The notes beneath the pieces were generated by a model. The model did not search any database, had not been told where the DNA came from, and worked only from the letters and a program-made list of their open reading frames with translations. From Fimbriimonadaceae bacterium (lineage in GTDB: Bacteria > Armatimonadota > Fimbriimonadia > Fimbriimonadales > Fimbriimonadaceae): a stretch of DNA of 64,000 bases. The position numbers and the translations under genes are program-made. Below, piece after piece: positions 42,713 through 51,032 of the stretch (its first letter is position 1; each line of letters opens with the position of its first letter). The stretch covers positions 310,001 through 374,000 of the forward strand of contig JADLBH010000037.1 in NCBI GenBank assembly GCA_020847855.1, given 5' to 3'.

Positions 42713-45700
42713 ATGCTCATCGCAGCTGTCGCCTTGGTCACTAGCGCCTCTCCGATCGGTCGAATCGCAGACCCAGCGATCTCGCCGGACGGAATGACCC
42801 TCGCGTTCAGTTGGCAAGGCGACATCTGGACCGTGCCGTCCAGCGGTGGCCGTGCAACCCGGCTCACCGTACACCCGGCTGACGATTCCAACCCGGTTTG
42901 GTCTCCGGTAGGCGACCGGATCGTCTTCGCCTCGAACCGGTTCGGCAGCCTCGATGCCTACTCGATGACCCCGGACGGGGACGATCTTCATCGCCTCACC
43001 TACGAAGCGGGGTCCGAGTACCCGACGGCGGTCTCCCCCGACGGCTCGCTCGTCATCGGATACAGCAACTCCTTCGGCCGGCTTGACTTGTTCTCCGTCT
43101 CCATGAAAGGGGGCGACGCCGTCCGCCTCACAGGCCACCCCTTGGAGCCCGAGCACCAGCCGTGCTTCCTTCCCGATGGCACGACGATCGTGTATTGCCA
43201 GGGCGGTTCGCCTGGGCATTGGCGCAAGCCCGGCCAGAAGGGAGCCAACACCGCCAGACTCTACGCTGGCGCTTGGGGTGCCCCGCTCCAAGGGATCAAG
43301 CGCCTCACGAGCGGCGACACGTTCGACCTGTTCCCTACCCCGCTCGGCAGGGATCGCCTGGTCTTCGTCTCCAACCGTAGCGGCGAGCCGAACTTGTGGT
43401 CCATGCCGAGCTCCGGGGGTACGGCCAGGCAGCACACCAGGTTCTCCCACGGTACGATCCGGTTCCTCAGCGCGTCGAAGGACGGGTCGAAGGTCGCCTT
43501 CCAGAAGGACTCCCAAGCTTGGGTCCTCGACACTCAAACTGGAACCGCATCACCGATCCGGATCGAGACGCCGATGGACGCGACTCGCGACCCCTTGACG
43601 AAGCTCAGGCTCGACACGGGGGCTCAGGCGTTCGCAGCCTCTCCGAACGGCAAGCGCGCCGTGATCGAGGTAAGGGGCGACCTTTTCCTGCTACCGGAAA
43701 GGGGAGGCACGACACGGAGGCTGACCACGAATCCTGGGTACGACGGTGACCCCGGCTGGCTCAATGACGAGACGATCGTCTATTGCTCGGCGGGCGCGAG
43801 CGGACACCGGAGCCTGAAGAAGGTGAACTTGGACGGCGAGTCGAGCGAGTTCGCCAGCGATCCTGGTACCGACCTCATGCGCCCCGTGGTCTCCCCCGAC
43901 CGATCCATGGTGGCTTGCCACCGTGGGATGAACGAGATCGTGACGTTCCCCGCTTCGGGCGGTAGCCCGACCGTTGCGGCGAGCGGCGCCTTCGCAGACT
44001 CCTACCTTGGCGGCGCCATGTTCGCTTGGTCCCCCGATAGCGCCTGGATCACGTACTCGACTCCTCTGCAAAGATCCGTCGCCGTCAACGCGGTCGAGGT
44101 CAAGTCGAAACGAAATGTACTCGTGGCGAAGGTCGGGAAGTCGGCGAGCGGTGCCATGTTCTCCCCTGACGCCAAGTTCGTCGCGTTCTCCGGGGTTCAG
44201 GGCACGGACTACAGCGAGGTTCGAGATGGTCTGAACCCGGTCTACTCCGTCCGGCTCGCCCCAGCTCCTCTTCGGTTCTCCGAGGACGACTTGGACAAGA
44301 TCGAGGAACCGCAGCAGAAGCCTGGGAAGCCCGAAGTCGCCTTCGTGCCCGAGGGTATCGCGGAACGGTTGAGTCGGACGGGGGCGGAACTGGTCACCGG
44401 ACTCTGGCCAGGGCCGGACGGAAGCCGCGCCTACGCCAACGTCGCCTCGCAGTTCAGCACCGTGGACTTGGAGAACGGGGCGACCCGCGCGGTGCCGGGC
44501 GTGACCGGGCCCGTATCCGGCGTCAGCATGAGCACCGATGGGAGGAAGACGTACTTCATCCAAGGAGGAAAGGTCTTCTCGCTCCCTTCCGGGGCTCAAG
44601 CTCCATCGCCGATCAACTTCTCGGCGGAGCTGACCGTGGACTACGCGGTGGAGGAGCAAGCCCTCTTCGATGAGGTCTGGTGGACGCTGAACCGGCTCTA
44701 CTACGACCCCGGGATGCACGGAAAGGACTGGGGGGAGATCCATGAGGAGTTCGGTAGGATCGTGCCCGCGATTCAGTCCCGAGAGGACTTCTACGAGCTC
44801 ATGGGCGAGATGATGGAACTGCTGGACAGTTCTCACCTCGGGGCGACCTCGCCTCCCGGATGGAGACCGACGGTCACGGATTCGCCCGCTTGGCTCGGGA
44901 TCGAGTGGGACTGGAATGCTCTCCTTGCCCTCGGGGAGTATCGCGTCGGCACCGTCTATCCCGAATCGCCCGCGGCGAACCCTGGCTCCCTCCTACGCCC
45001 AGGGGACGTGATCGCGAGCGTGAACGGGGTGAAGCCGGGCGCTTTGTCCCCGATGGCCGTGCTCTTGGACGGCAAGGCTGGCCGCAAGGTCGTGCTCGGT
45101 GTACGGTCGGCGGCGGGGACGCGGGAAGTGGCGATCCGCCCTTCCTCCAGCGGAGCCCGCACGGGTGCGCAGTACGAGGAGTGGGTGCGCTGGAACCGAG
45201 CCGAGGTCGAGCGGCTAAGCGGAGGCAAGCTCGGCTATGTCCACATTCAAGGGATGAACGTTCCGAGCCTCGACAAGTTCCTTACGGAGACGCAGACGAT
45301 GCTCGATGGCAAGGAAGGGGTGATCGTGGACGTCCGGTTCAACGGAGGTGGCTTCACCTCGCACATCATCCTCAACATCATGCGCAAGACCCCCTGGCTG
45401 ATCCGGACGAACCGTGACGAGCCGGGCCGTCTCCAGAGCGAGAACTCCTATCGCGGAAACGCGGTGGAGCTCCCGGCGGCGTGCTTGGCAAACCAATTCA
45501 GCTTCAGCAACGCCGAGATCTTCTCCGAAGGCTTCCGAAGGCTCAAGCTCGGGCCCATCGTTGGGGAACCCACGGCCGGGGGCGTGATCGGGACGAGCGG
45601 CTTCGGCTTGTGGGACGGCGGCTTCATCCGGCTCCCCGCCGCAGGCTCGTACACGATTGACGGAGTGGACCTGGAAGGCAACGGCCGCAAGCCTGACATC

Positions 45701-45793
45701 CGGGTGGACTTCGACCCCGAAGCTTGGAACCATGGCAAGGACCCCCAGTTGGAGGCCACAGTGAAGGCACTCTTGAAATCTTTGGGGAACTAG
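42713..45793 (+). CDS. Tricorn-like S41 family protease
   Basis: 1026 residues. A short hydrophobic start (MLIAAVALVTSASP) may be a signal. The first about 620 residues are beta-propeller repeats of the TolB/WD40-like type (WSPVGDRIVFASNRFGSLDAYSM and similar). The core region (about 640-720) includes SSHLGATSPPG with the candidate catalytic His, a PDZ domain (about 725-810; GTVYPESPAANPGSLLRPGDVIASVNG) and the C-terminal S41 catalytic part, with the nucleophile Ser in FSFSNAEIFSEGF (about 930). It degrades peptides; the archaeal enzyme works downstream of the proteasome, and a proteasome subunit is encoded in this window. Confidence 0.88.
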   Translation: MLIAAVALVTSASPIGRIADPAISPDGMTLAFSWQGDIWTVPSSGGRATRLTVHPADDSNPVWSPVGDRIVFASNRFGSLDAYSMTPDGDDLHRLTYEAGSEYPTAVSPDGSLVIGYSNSFGRLDLFSVSMKGGDAVRLTGHPLEPEHQPCFLPDGTTIVYCQGGSPGHWRKPGQKGANTARLYAGAWGAPLQGIKRLTSGDTFDLFPTPLGRDRLVFVSNRSGEPNLWSMPSSGGTARQHTRFSHGTIRFLSASKDGSKVAFQKDSQAWVLDTQTGTASPIRIETPMDATRDPLTKLRLDTGAQAFAASPNGKRAVIEVRGDLFLLPERGGTTRRLTTNPGYDGDPGWLNDETIVYCSAGASGHRSLKKVNLDGESSEFASDPGTDLMRPVVSPDRSMVACHRGMNEIVTFPASGGSPTVAASGAFADSYLGGAMFAWSPDSAWITYSTPLQRSVAVNAVEVKSKRNVLVAKVGKSASGAMFSPDAKFVAFSGVQGTDYSEVRDGLNPVYSVRLAPAPLRFSEDDLDKIEEPQQKPGKPEVAFVPEGIAERLSRTGAELVTGLWPGPDGSRAYANVASQFSTVDLENGATRAVPGVTGPVSGVSMSTDGRKTYFIQGGKVFSLPSGAQAPSPINFSAELTVDYAVEEQALFDEVWWTLNRLYYDPGMHGKDWGEIHEEFGRIVPAIQSREDFYELMGEMMELLDSSHLGATSPPGWRPTVTDSPAWLGIEWDWNALLALGEYRVGTVYPESPAANPGSLLRPGDVIASVNGVKPGALSPMAVLLDGKAGRKVVLGVRSAAGTREVAIRPSSSGARTGAQYEEWVRWNRAEVERLSGGKLGYVHIQGMNVPSLDKFLTETQTMLDGKEGVIVDVRFNGGGFTSHIILNIMRKTPWLIRTNRDEPGRLQSENSYRGNAVELPAACLANQFSFSNAEIFSEGFRRLKLGPIVGEPTAGGVIGTSGFGLWDGGFIRLPAAGSYTIDGVDLEGNGRKPDIRVDFDPEAWNHGKDPQLEATVKALLKSLGN

Positions 45794-45806
45794 TGCTAGA
45801 ATAGCA
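45773..45806 (+). promoter_or_regulatory. recA promoter with overlapping inverted-repeat operator
   Basis: TTGAAA (45773-45778) and TAGAAT (45797-45802) are 18 bp apart. The -10 box lies inside a perfect inverted repeat TGCTA-GAA-TAGCA (45794-45806), a likely SOS repressor site placed where LexA sites are usually found. The operator sequence does not match the E. coli or B. subtilis LexA consensus. Confidence 0.5.
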
Positions 45807-45831
45807 TTCACACGTCTACTATAGGTGACCC

Positions 45832-46872
45832 ATGGCAAACGATAAGGCGACAAGCGAACGAGAACGAGCACTGGAAATGGCCCTCCAACAGATCGAGAAG
45901 TCGTTCGGGAAGGGCAGCGTCATGCGCCTGGACGACACGAGCCGGGACGTGGAAGCCGTCTCCACCGGCTCGTTGACTCTCGACATGGCCCTGGGTGTGG
46001 GCGGGGTGCCCAGGGGGCGGATCACCGAGATCTACGGGTCGGAATCGAGCGGGAAGACGACCCTGGCCCTTCATGCCGTTGCCGAGGCGCAGAAGCAAGG
46101 TGGCATGGCCCTCTTCGTGGATGCCGAACACGCCCTCGACCCGGAATACGCCAAGGCCCTCGGAGTGGACATTGACCGGCTCTACATCGCCCAGCCCACC
46201 ACCGGGGACGAGGCCCTGGAGATCATGGACGCGATGATCCGTAGCGGGGCCCTCGATATCGTCGTTCTCGACTCCGTGGCCGCGCTCGTGCCCAAGGCGG
46301 AGCTGGAAGGCGACATGGGGGACACCTTCGTGGGCCTCCAAGCACGGATGATGTCACAGGCCCTGCGGAAGCTCGGCGGCTCTGTGAACAAGGCGAAGAC
46401 CGCTGTCATCTTTATCAACCAGATCCGAGAGAAGATCGGAGTGATGTTCGGAAACCCGGAGACGACCCCCGGTGGGAGGGCGCTCAAGTTCTGGGCTAGC
46501 GTGCGCCTGGAGGTGCGGCGAGGGGAGCTGTTGAAGAACGGCACCGACCACTATGGAGCCCGCACCAAGGTCAAGGTCGTAAAGAACAAGGTGGCCCCAC
46601 CGTTCCGGAGCTGCGAGTTCGACATGATCTATGGAAAGGGGATCAGCCGCTCGGGAGAGGTGCTCGACCTGGGCATCGAGAAGGGCATCCTCGGGAAGGC
46701 TGGAAGCTTCTTCAACTACGGCGAGACCAGGCTTGGGCAAGGCCGTGACAACGCCCGTACGTTCTTGGAGGAGAACCCGGAGGTCATGGCGGAGATCGAA
46801 TCCAAACTCCGCGCCGAGCTCGCCCCGGCTCGGAAGTCCGAGCCCGCGGAGCTTGCCGCAATCGAGGGTTGA
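45832..46872 (+). CDS. recA: Recombinase RecA
   Basis: 346 residues, full length. The Walker A motif GSESSGKT is at 69-76; [28 protein letters not shown] and [22 protein letters not shown] are family blocks. RecA performs strand exchange and stimulates LexA self-cleavage. The downstream recX starts inside its stop codon (TTGA), and an SOS-like promoter lies upstream. Confidence 0.98.
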   Translation: MANDKATSERERALEMALQQIEKSFGKGSVMRLDDTSRDVEAVSTGSLTLDMALGVGGVPRGRITEIYGSESSGKTTLALHAVAEAQKQGGMALFVDAEHALDPEYAKALGVDIDRLYIAQPTTGDEALEIMDAMIRSGALDIVVLDSVAALVPKAELEGDMGDTFVGLQARMMSQALRKLGGSVNKAKTAVIFINQIREKIGVMFGNPETTPGGRALKFWASVRLEVRRGELLKNGTDHYGARTKVKVVKNKVAPPFRSCEFDMIYGKGISRSGEVLDLGIEKGILGKAGSFFNYGETRLGQGRDNARTFLEENPEVMAEIESKLRAELAPARKSEPAELAAIEG

Positions 46873-47330
46873 GACCGCAGGTCTCCGAAGCGCTGCGCCA
46901 CGCCGCTCGCCTCTTGGCGCAGCGGAACCTCAGCGTAGCGGGGCTCCAAAGCCGCCTCCTAGAAGCGGGTCACGAGGAGGAAGCTTCGCGAGACGCCCTC
47001 GATTGGCTGATCGAGCAACGGTACGTGGACGACCGCGAGGTCGCGAGCCGTGAGGCGGAGAAAGCGATTCGCAGCCGCAACGCAGGCAGGCTGAGATTAC
47101 AAGCAAGGCTCGAGAGCCTTCAAGTCACCGACGAGGCGGCCTCCGCCGCGCTGGACCTTTTGGACGAAGCGACAGAGACGACCTTGGCCTCCCTCGCCCT
47201 GGCTCGGCGCGTCAAACCCGGTATGGACGCGAGCAAGGCGGCACGCTATCTCTCGGGACGGGGCTTTTCTGAAGAAGCGATTCGCGGAGCTCTCAACGAA
47301 CGGTTTCCAGGATGGGAGGAGCCAATATAA
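46869..47330 (+). CDS. recX: Regulatory protein RecX
   Basis: 153 residues from a TTG overlapping the recA stop. Three RecX helix-bundle repeats are seen ([42 protein letters not shown] and [19 protein letters not shown]). RecX binds RecA filaments and limits their activity. Tight coupling to recA is the usual arrangement. Confidence 0.93.
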   Translation: MRPQVSEALRHAARLLAQRNLSVAGLQSRLLEAGHEEEASRDALDWLIEQRYVDDREVASREAEKAIRSRNAGRLRLQARLESLQVTDEAASAALDLLDEATETTLASLALARRVKPGMDASKAARYLSGRGFSEEAIRGALNERFPGWEEPI

Positions 47331-47361
47331 GCCCGACGTATGTCTGGTATAGAGGCGGGCG

Positions 47362-48147
47362 ATGAGCCAGTATCGCATCGTGTTCCTGGGGGATATCGTA
47401 GGGAGGCCAGGCAGGGAGGCGGTGCTCGCTGCAATCCCCTGCTTGCAAGAAGAACTCCAACCGCTCTTCCTGCTCGCGAACGGTGAGAACAGCGCGGCCG
47501 GCGTCGGGATCACTCCTGCGATCGCGGACGAGCTCTTCGACGCCGGCGTGGACGCGATCACGCTTGGCAACCATGCGTTCCACAAGAGGGAGATCGTTCC
47601 CTACCTGGATAGCGGCCGTCCTATCGTCCGACCGGCGAACATGCCGATCGAGGTTCCAGGGAACGGCTGGGTGATCGTGGAGAAGGCTGACGTCAAACTT
47701 GCGATCGTGAACCTTTGCGGTCGCACCTTCCTCGACGGATACAACGACCCTTTTGCAGAGTTTGAGCGGATCGTGGGCACTCTCCCGACGCGCCATGTCT
47801 TCGTTGACTTCCATGCTGAGGCGACGAGCGAGAAACAGGCGTTTGGCTTTGGTGCGGACGGAAGGGTCACCGCCGTCGTCGGCACCCACACCCACGTACC
47901 CACCGCCGACGAGACCGTGCTCGAAGGTGGCACCGCCTATATCTCCGACGTCGGGATGTGCGGGCCCTATCCTAGCGTCCTGGGAATGGACAAGGACGTG
48001 ATCCTGCGACGATTTCGCACCAGTCTCCCCACAAGGTTCGAAGTCGCGAGCACATCCGGTGTAATCTGTGGGGTGGTCATAGACGTCCTAATGGATACAG
48101 GTAGAGCTGTCGCGATCCGTCGGATCGGCGGACTGACCTCGGAGTAG
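47362..48147 (+). CDS. ymdB: YmdB family metallophosphoesterase
   Basis: 261 residues. All metal-binding blocks are present: FLGDIVGRPGR (Asp), LANGENSAAG (Glu-Asn), LGNHAFHK (Asn-His), FVDFHAEATSEK (His) and GTHTHVPTAD (two His). The usual GNHTWDK reads GNHAFHK, a conservative change next to the ligands. The family hydrolyses 2',3'-cyclic nucleotides. It is often linked to RNase Y, which is not here. Confidence 0.9.
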   Translation: MSQYRIVFLGDIVGRPGREAVLAAIPCLQEELQPLFLLANGENSAAGVGITPAIADELFDAGVDAITLGNHAFHKREIVPYLDSGRPIVRPANMPIEVPGNGWVIVEKADVKLAIVNLCGRTFLDGYNDPFAEFERIVGTLPTRHVFVDFHAEATSEKQAFGFGADGRVTAVVGTHTHVPTADETVLEGGTAYISDVGMCGPYPSVLGMDKDVILRRFRTSLPTRFEVASTSGVICGVVIDVLMDTGRAVAIRRIGGLTSE

Positions 48148-48154
48148 ATTGGCA

Positions 48155-49120
48155 ATGAACAGGAACCACACCTATCTTTCGCTTTGCGCCCTTGCCCTGG
48201 CTTGCATTTCCGGCGCTCAAACCTTGTACGCGGGGACGACTCCAGCCGCAAACCAAGGTCTCACGTTCCGCTCATGGGGCAGCGGGTCGGCCAAGGAGAC
48301 CGACGAGGCCGCGTTCGAGGGCACACTTTCCGTTCGGGTCAGCTCTCGGAACTACTTCCAGGGCGGCATCCTGGTCTTTGGCAAGCCCGTTGACCTTGCC
48401 TCGGCCTTCGGCGACAAGTCAAACTTGCTCCGGTTCGCGCTCAAGCTGCCCCTCAAGGCGGCAACGAGTGGAGGAGCGAGAGGAGGGGGCAAGGGCGGCG
48501 CGATCGGTGCCGGGGGCGATGGCCCGAGCACCGGAGGTACGGCCTCCGGCAGTAGCGGGGGCTCCCTCGCGGGCGGAGAGGGCGGAGGCGCCGCAGCCGG
48601 TGCCTCCGAGCTTCCCGCCCTGTCTCAGGTTCGAATCGTGATCACAACGTCCGACGGCAAGAAGTCCGAGGCCATGCTCGACGTGAGTACGTCCTTGGCC
48701 GACAACCGAGGTTGGTCGCAGGTCGGGATCCCGCTTGCGGCAATCCATGGCTTCGACAAGACGAACAAGACCGTCCAGTCCATTGCGATCTCTTGCGACG
48801 CGCTCGCCACGGTTTATGTGGGCGAGGTCAAGATCCTGAGCGATGCGACCCCGGTCTATGGAACGCCGAACCACGTCGAGCTCAACTTGGCCCTGGGGGA
48901 CGAAGTCGTCTTTCGAGGCACGGGAAGCGCAGGCACCACACCTGCGATCTTCGCCTGGGACTTTGACGAGTCCGACGGTGTCCAGGTGGATGCAGAAGGG
49001 GCGGTGGTGCGTCGAAAGTTCCGGAAGGCGGGAAGCTACGTGGTGACGATGATCACGAAGGATGCCTACGGCTTGAAGCCGCCGCACATGTCCAAGATCC
49101 GGGTAACTGTGAACCCCTAG
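48155..49120 (+). CDS. Exported protein with Gly-rich insert and PKD-like C-terminus
   Basis: 321 residues from the ATG at 48155. Signal peptide HTYLSLCALALACISGAQ. A beta-rich region (about 30-105, FEGTLSVRVSSRNYFQGGILVFG) resembles a carbohydrate-binding jelly roll. A low-complexity Gly/Ala/Ser stretch (about 108-150) follows. The last 85 residues look like a PKD domain (GDEVVFRGTGSAGTTPAIFAWDFDESDG, then KAGSYVVTMITKDAYG). No catalytic motif. It may be a surface protein. Confidence 0.7.
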   Translation: MNRNHTYLSLCALALACISGAQTLYAGTTPAANQGLTFRSWGSGSAKETDEAAFEGTLSVRVSSRNYFQGGILVFGKPVDLASAFGDKSNLLRFALKLPLKAATSGGARGGGKGGAIGAGGDGPSTGGTASGSSGGSLAGGEGGGAAAGASELPALSQVRIVITTSDGKKSEAMLDVSTSLADNRGWSQVGIPLAAIHGFDKTNKTVQSIAISCDALATVYVGEVKILSDATPVYGTPNHVELNLALGDEVVFRGTGSAGTTPAIFAWDFDESDGVQVDAEGAVVRRKFRKAGSYVVTMITKDAYGLKPPHMSKIRVTVNP

Positions 49121-49126
49121 GCTGAG

Positions 49127-49996
49127 TTGACGGAACCGGCGACGAGCGGCGCGCGGACCGATGGCTGGGCCAGGCGCGCCTGGACGGCTGCGTTGCTCGC
49201 CGCCCTCGGGCTGGCCGCTGTGTTCTCGAGCAGCCCGTATCCTGTCGCGGTGCTGGCCCTTGTCGTTGCCATAGCCGGATATCGCGAGTACGCGCGGATG
49301 ACCTCGTTGCAGGTTCATTTTTGGGGCGGGATTCTGGTCGCGGTCACGGCAGGATCCGCCGTGTTGCTCGTTGCAGCGTGGGAGCCTCCCGGCTCGTTGT
49401 GGTTCTTGGGGGCGGCCTGGCTTGGGCTGCTCGTCGGTCTTGCCGGACTCGCGGACTACCTCCGGGCCCGGCCTCACAGCTGGCTTGCACCTTTTGGTGG
49501 AGCGTGGGTCACGGCACCGGTCGCCGCTGCCTTGGTCGTTCATCAACGAACCGCGATCGAGCCTGCGCCTTTCGTTGCCAATGCGGTCCTGTTGCTGCTC
49601 GTCCCGATCTGGCTTGGGGACACTGCCGCCTTCTTTTTTGGCCGAAAGTTCGGCAAGCACTTGCTCGCCCCGAGCCTTTCTCCCAAGAAGACTTGGGAGG
49701 GCGCGACCGCGAACCTCATCGTCTGCATCCTTGCCACGGTCATGCTCGGGGGCTCTCTCGGTGTCCCTTGGCCCACTTCGCTCGCGGTGGGCGCCCTTGC
49801 GGGTGTGCTTGGGCAAGTGGGCGACTTGTTCCAAAGCGCCGTCAAGCGGGCGGCGGGCCGTAAGGACAGTGGCGGCATGCTTCCTGGGCACGGCGGGGTT
49901 CTGGACCGTATGGACTCGTTCTTTGTCGCTTGCGTCCCTTGTGCCACCGCCCTTGCCCTCGGCGCACCTTGGCTGTTTCACGTGAAACAACTCTAG
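49127..49996 (+). CDS. cdsA: Phosphatidate cytidylyltransferase CdsA
   Basis: 289 residues from a TTG at 49127; no better start is seen nearby. About seven membrane helices. The signature is complete: SAVKRAAGRKDSGGMLPGHGG, followed by LDRMDSF, and GRKFGKHLLAPSLSPKKTWEG upstream. The enzyme makes CDP-diacylglycerol from phosphatidate and CTP. It is usually found with uppS and dxr; here those genes are absent. Confidence 0.95.
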   Translation: MTEPATSGARTDGWARRAWTAALLAALGLAAVFSSSPYPVAVLALVVAIAGYREYARMTSLQVHFWGGILVAVTAGSAVLLVAAWEPPGSLWFLGAAWLGLLVGLAGLADYLRARPHSWLAPFGGAWVTAPVAAALVVHQRTAIEPAPFVANAVLLLLVPIWLGDTAAFFFGRKFGKHLLAPSLSPKKTWEGATANLIVCILATVMLGGSLGVPWPTSLAVGALAGVLGQVGDLFQSAVKRAAGRKDSGGMLPGHGGVLDRMDSFFVACVPCATALALGAPWLFHVKQL

Positions 49997-50000
49997 AGAC

Positions 50001-50999
50001 ATGGACGCCATCGTTGTCGAAGGGCTCACCAAGCAGTACCCGCGTGCCTCCAGGGATGTGGGCCTCGCCGCTTCCTTCAAGGCACTGTTCCAGCGGAACC
50101 GGGACTTCGTCACGGCCCTTCAGGACGCTGACTTCAGGATCGGGGCAGGGGAAATCGTTGGGTTTCTTGGCCCGAACGGCGCGGGTAAGACCACTACGCT
50201 CAAGATGCTTGCCGGCATCATGGCCCCTACGTCGGGCACAGCAAGCGTGCTAGGTTACACGCCGTTCGATCGCGACCCCAGGTTCCTCTCCCAGATCGCG
50301 CTTGTCATGGGAAACCGACAGCAGCTATGGTGGGACCTCCCCGCTCAAGAGAGCTTTTCCGTGCTCGGCGACCTCTACGACGTGCCGCCAAACGACCTTA
50401 GGGCACGACTCCACCGTTTGGTGGACGGACTCGGCCTCCAGGACAAGGTCACCGTCCCCGTCCGACGACTGAGCTTGGGAGAGCGGATGAAGTGCGAGCT
50501 CGTCGCCGCCCTCTTGCACAAGCCCAAGGTGCTGTTCCTCGACGAACCCACCATAGGGTTGGACATCGTGAGCCAGGAGCGGATTCGCGAGTTCGTGGCC
50601 GATCTCAACCGCGAAGAGGGCTGCACCGTGCTGCTCACGAGCCACTACATGCGTGACGTCCAGGAGCTCTGCGAGCGCGTGATCGTGGTCGGCGACGGGC
50701 GGATCGGGTTCGACGGCAAGCTCCGGGACGTGGCGGCGCGAGTGGGGGCGACCAAGCGGGTCAAGGTCACGTTCGAGCACGCCATCGAGGGGAACGACCT
50801 CGTGGAGTACGGGGCTCTCGCCAGCCAGGACGGCCACACCGTCGAACTCGACATATCGGCGGACTCGGCGCCTCAAGTCGCCAGTTCCCTCCTCAATCGA
50901 TTCGCCGTGCAGGACATCACGATCGAGGACCCGCCCATCGAAGAGGTCGTAAAGCGACTCTTCGAGGCTGGCACGGGTACCCGAGAACCCGACCGGTAG
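50001..50999 (+). CDS. ABC transporter ATP-binding protein
   Basis: 332 residues. Walker A GPNGAGKTT, signature LSLGERMKCELVAALLHKPK and Walker B VLFLDEPTIGLD are all present, and the C-terminal about 95 residues form a regulatory extension. It resembles ATPases of ABC-2 type exporters (COG4586-like), which normally have a permease gene next door; none is here. Starts 4 bases after the cdsA stop. Confidence 0.9.
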   Translation: MDAIVVEGLTKQYPRASRDVGLAASFKALFQRNRDFVTALQDADFRIGAGEIVGFLGPNGAGKTTTLKMLAGIMAPTSGTASVLGYTPFDRDPRFLSQIALVMGNRQQLWWDLPAQESFSVLGDLYDVPPNDLRARLHRLVDGLGLQDKVTVPVRRLSLGERMKCELVAALLHKPKVLFLDEPTIGLDIVSQERIREFVADLNREEGCTVLLTSHYMRDVQELCERVIVVGDGRIGFDGKLRDVAARVGATKRVKVTFEHAIEGNDLVEYGALASQDGHTVELDISADSAPQVASSLLNRFAVQDITIEDPPIEEVVKRLFEAGTGTREPDR

Positions 51000-51032
51000 A
51001 CTGATCCTGGTCTTTCGAGACAGGAAAGAGAC

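Noticed and set aside
48419..50113. A 564-codon minus-strand frame over the exported PKD-like gene and cdsA
   Set aside because: Low-complexity and charge-rich; antisense to cdsA, whose signature is complete.
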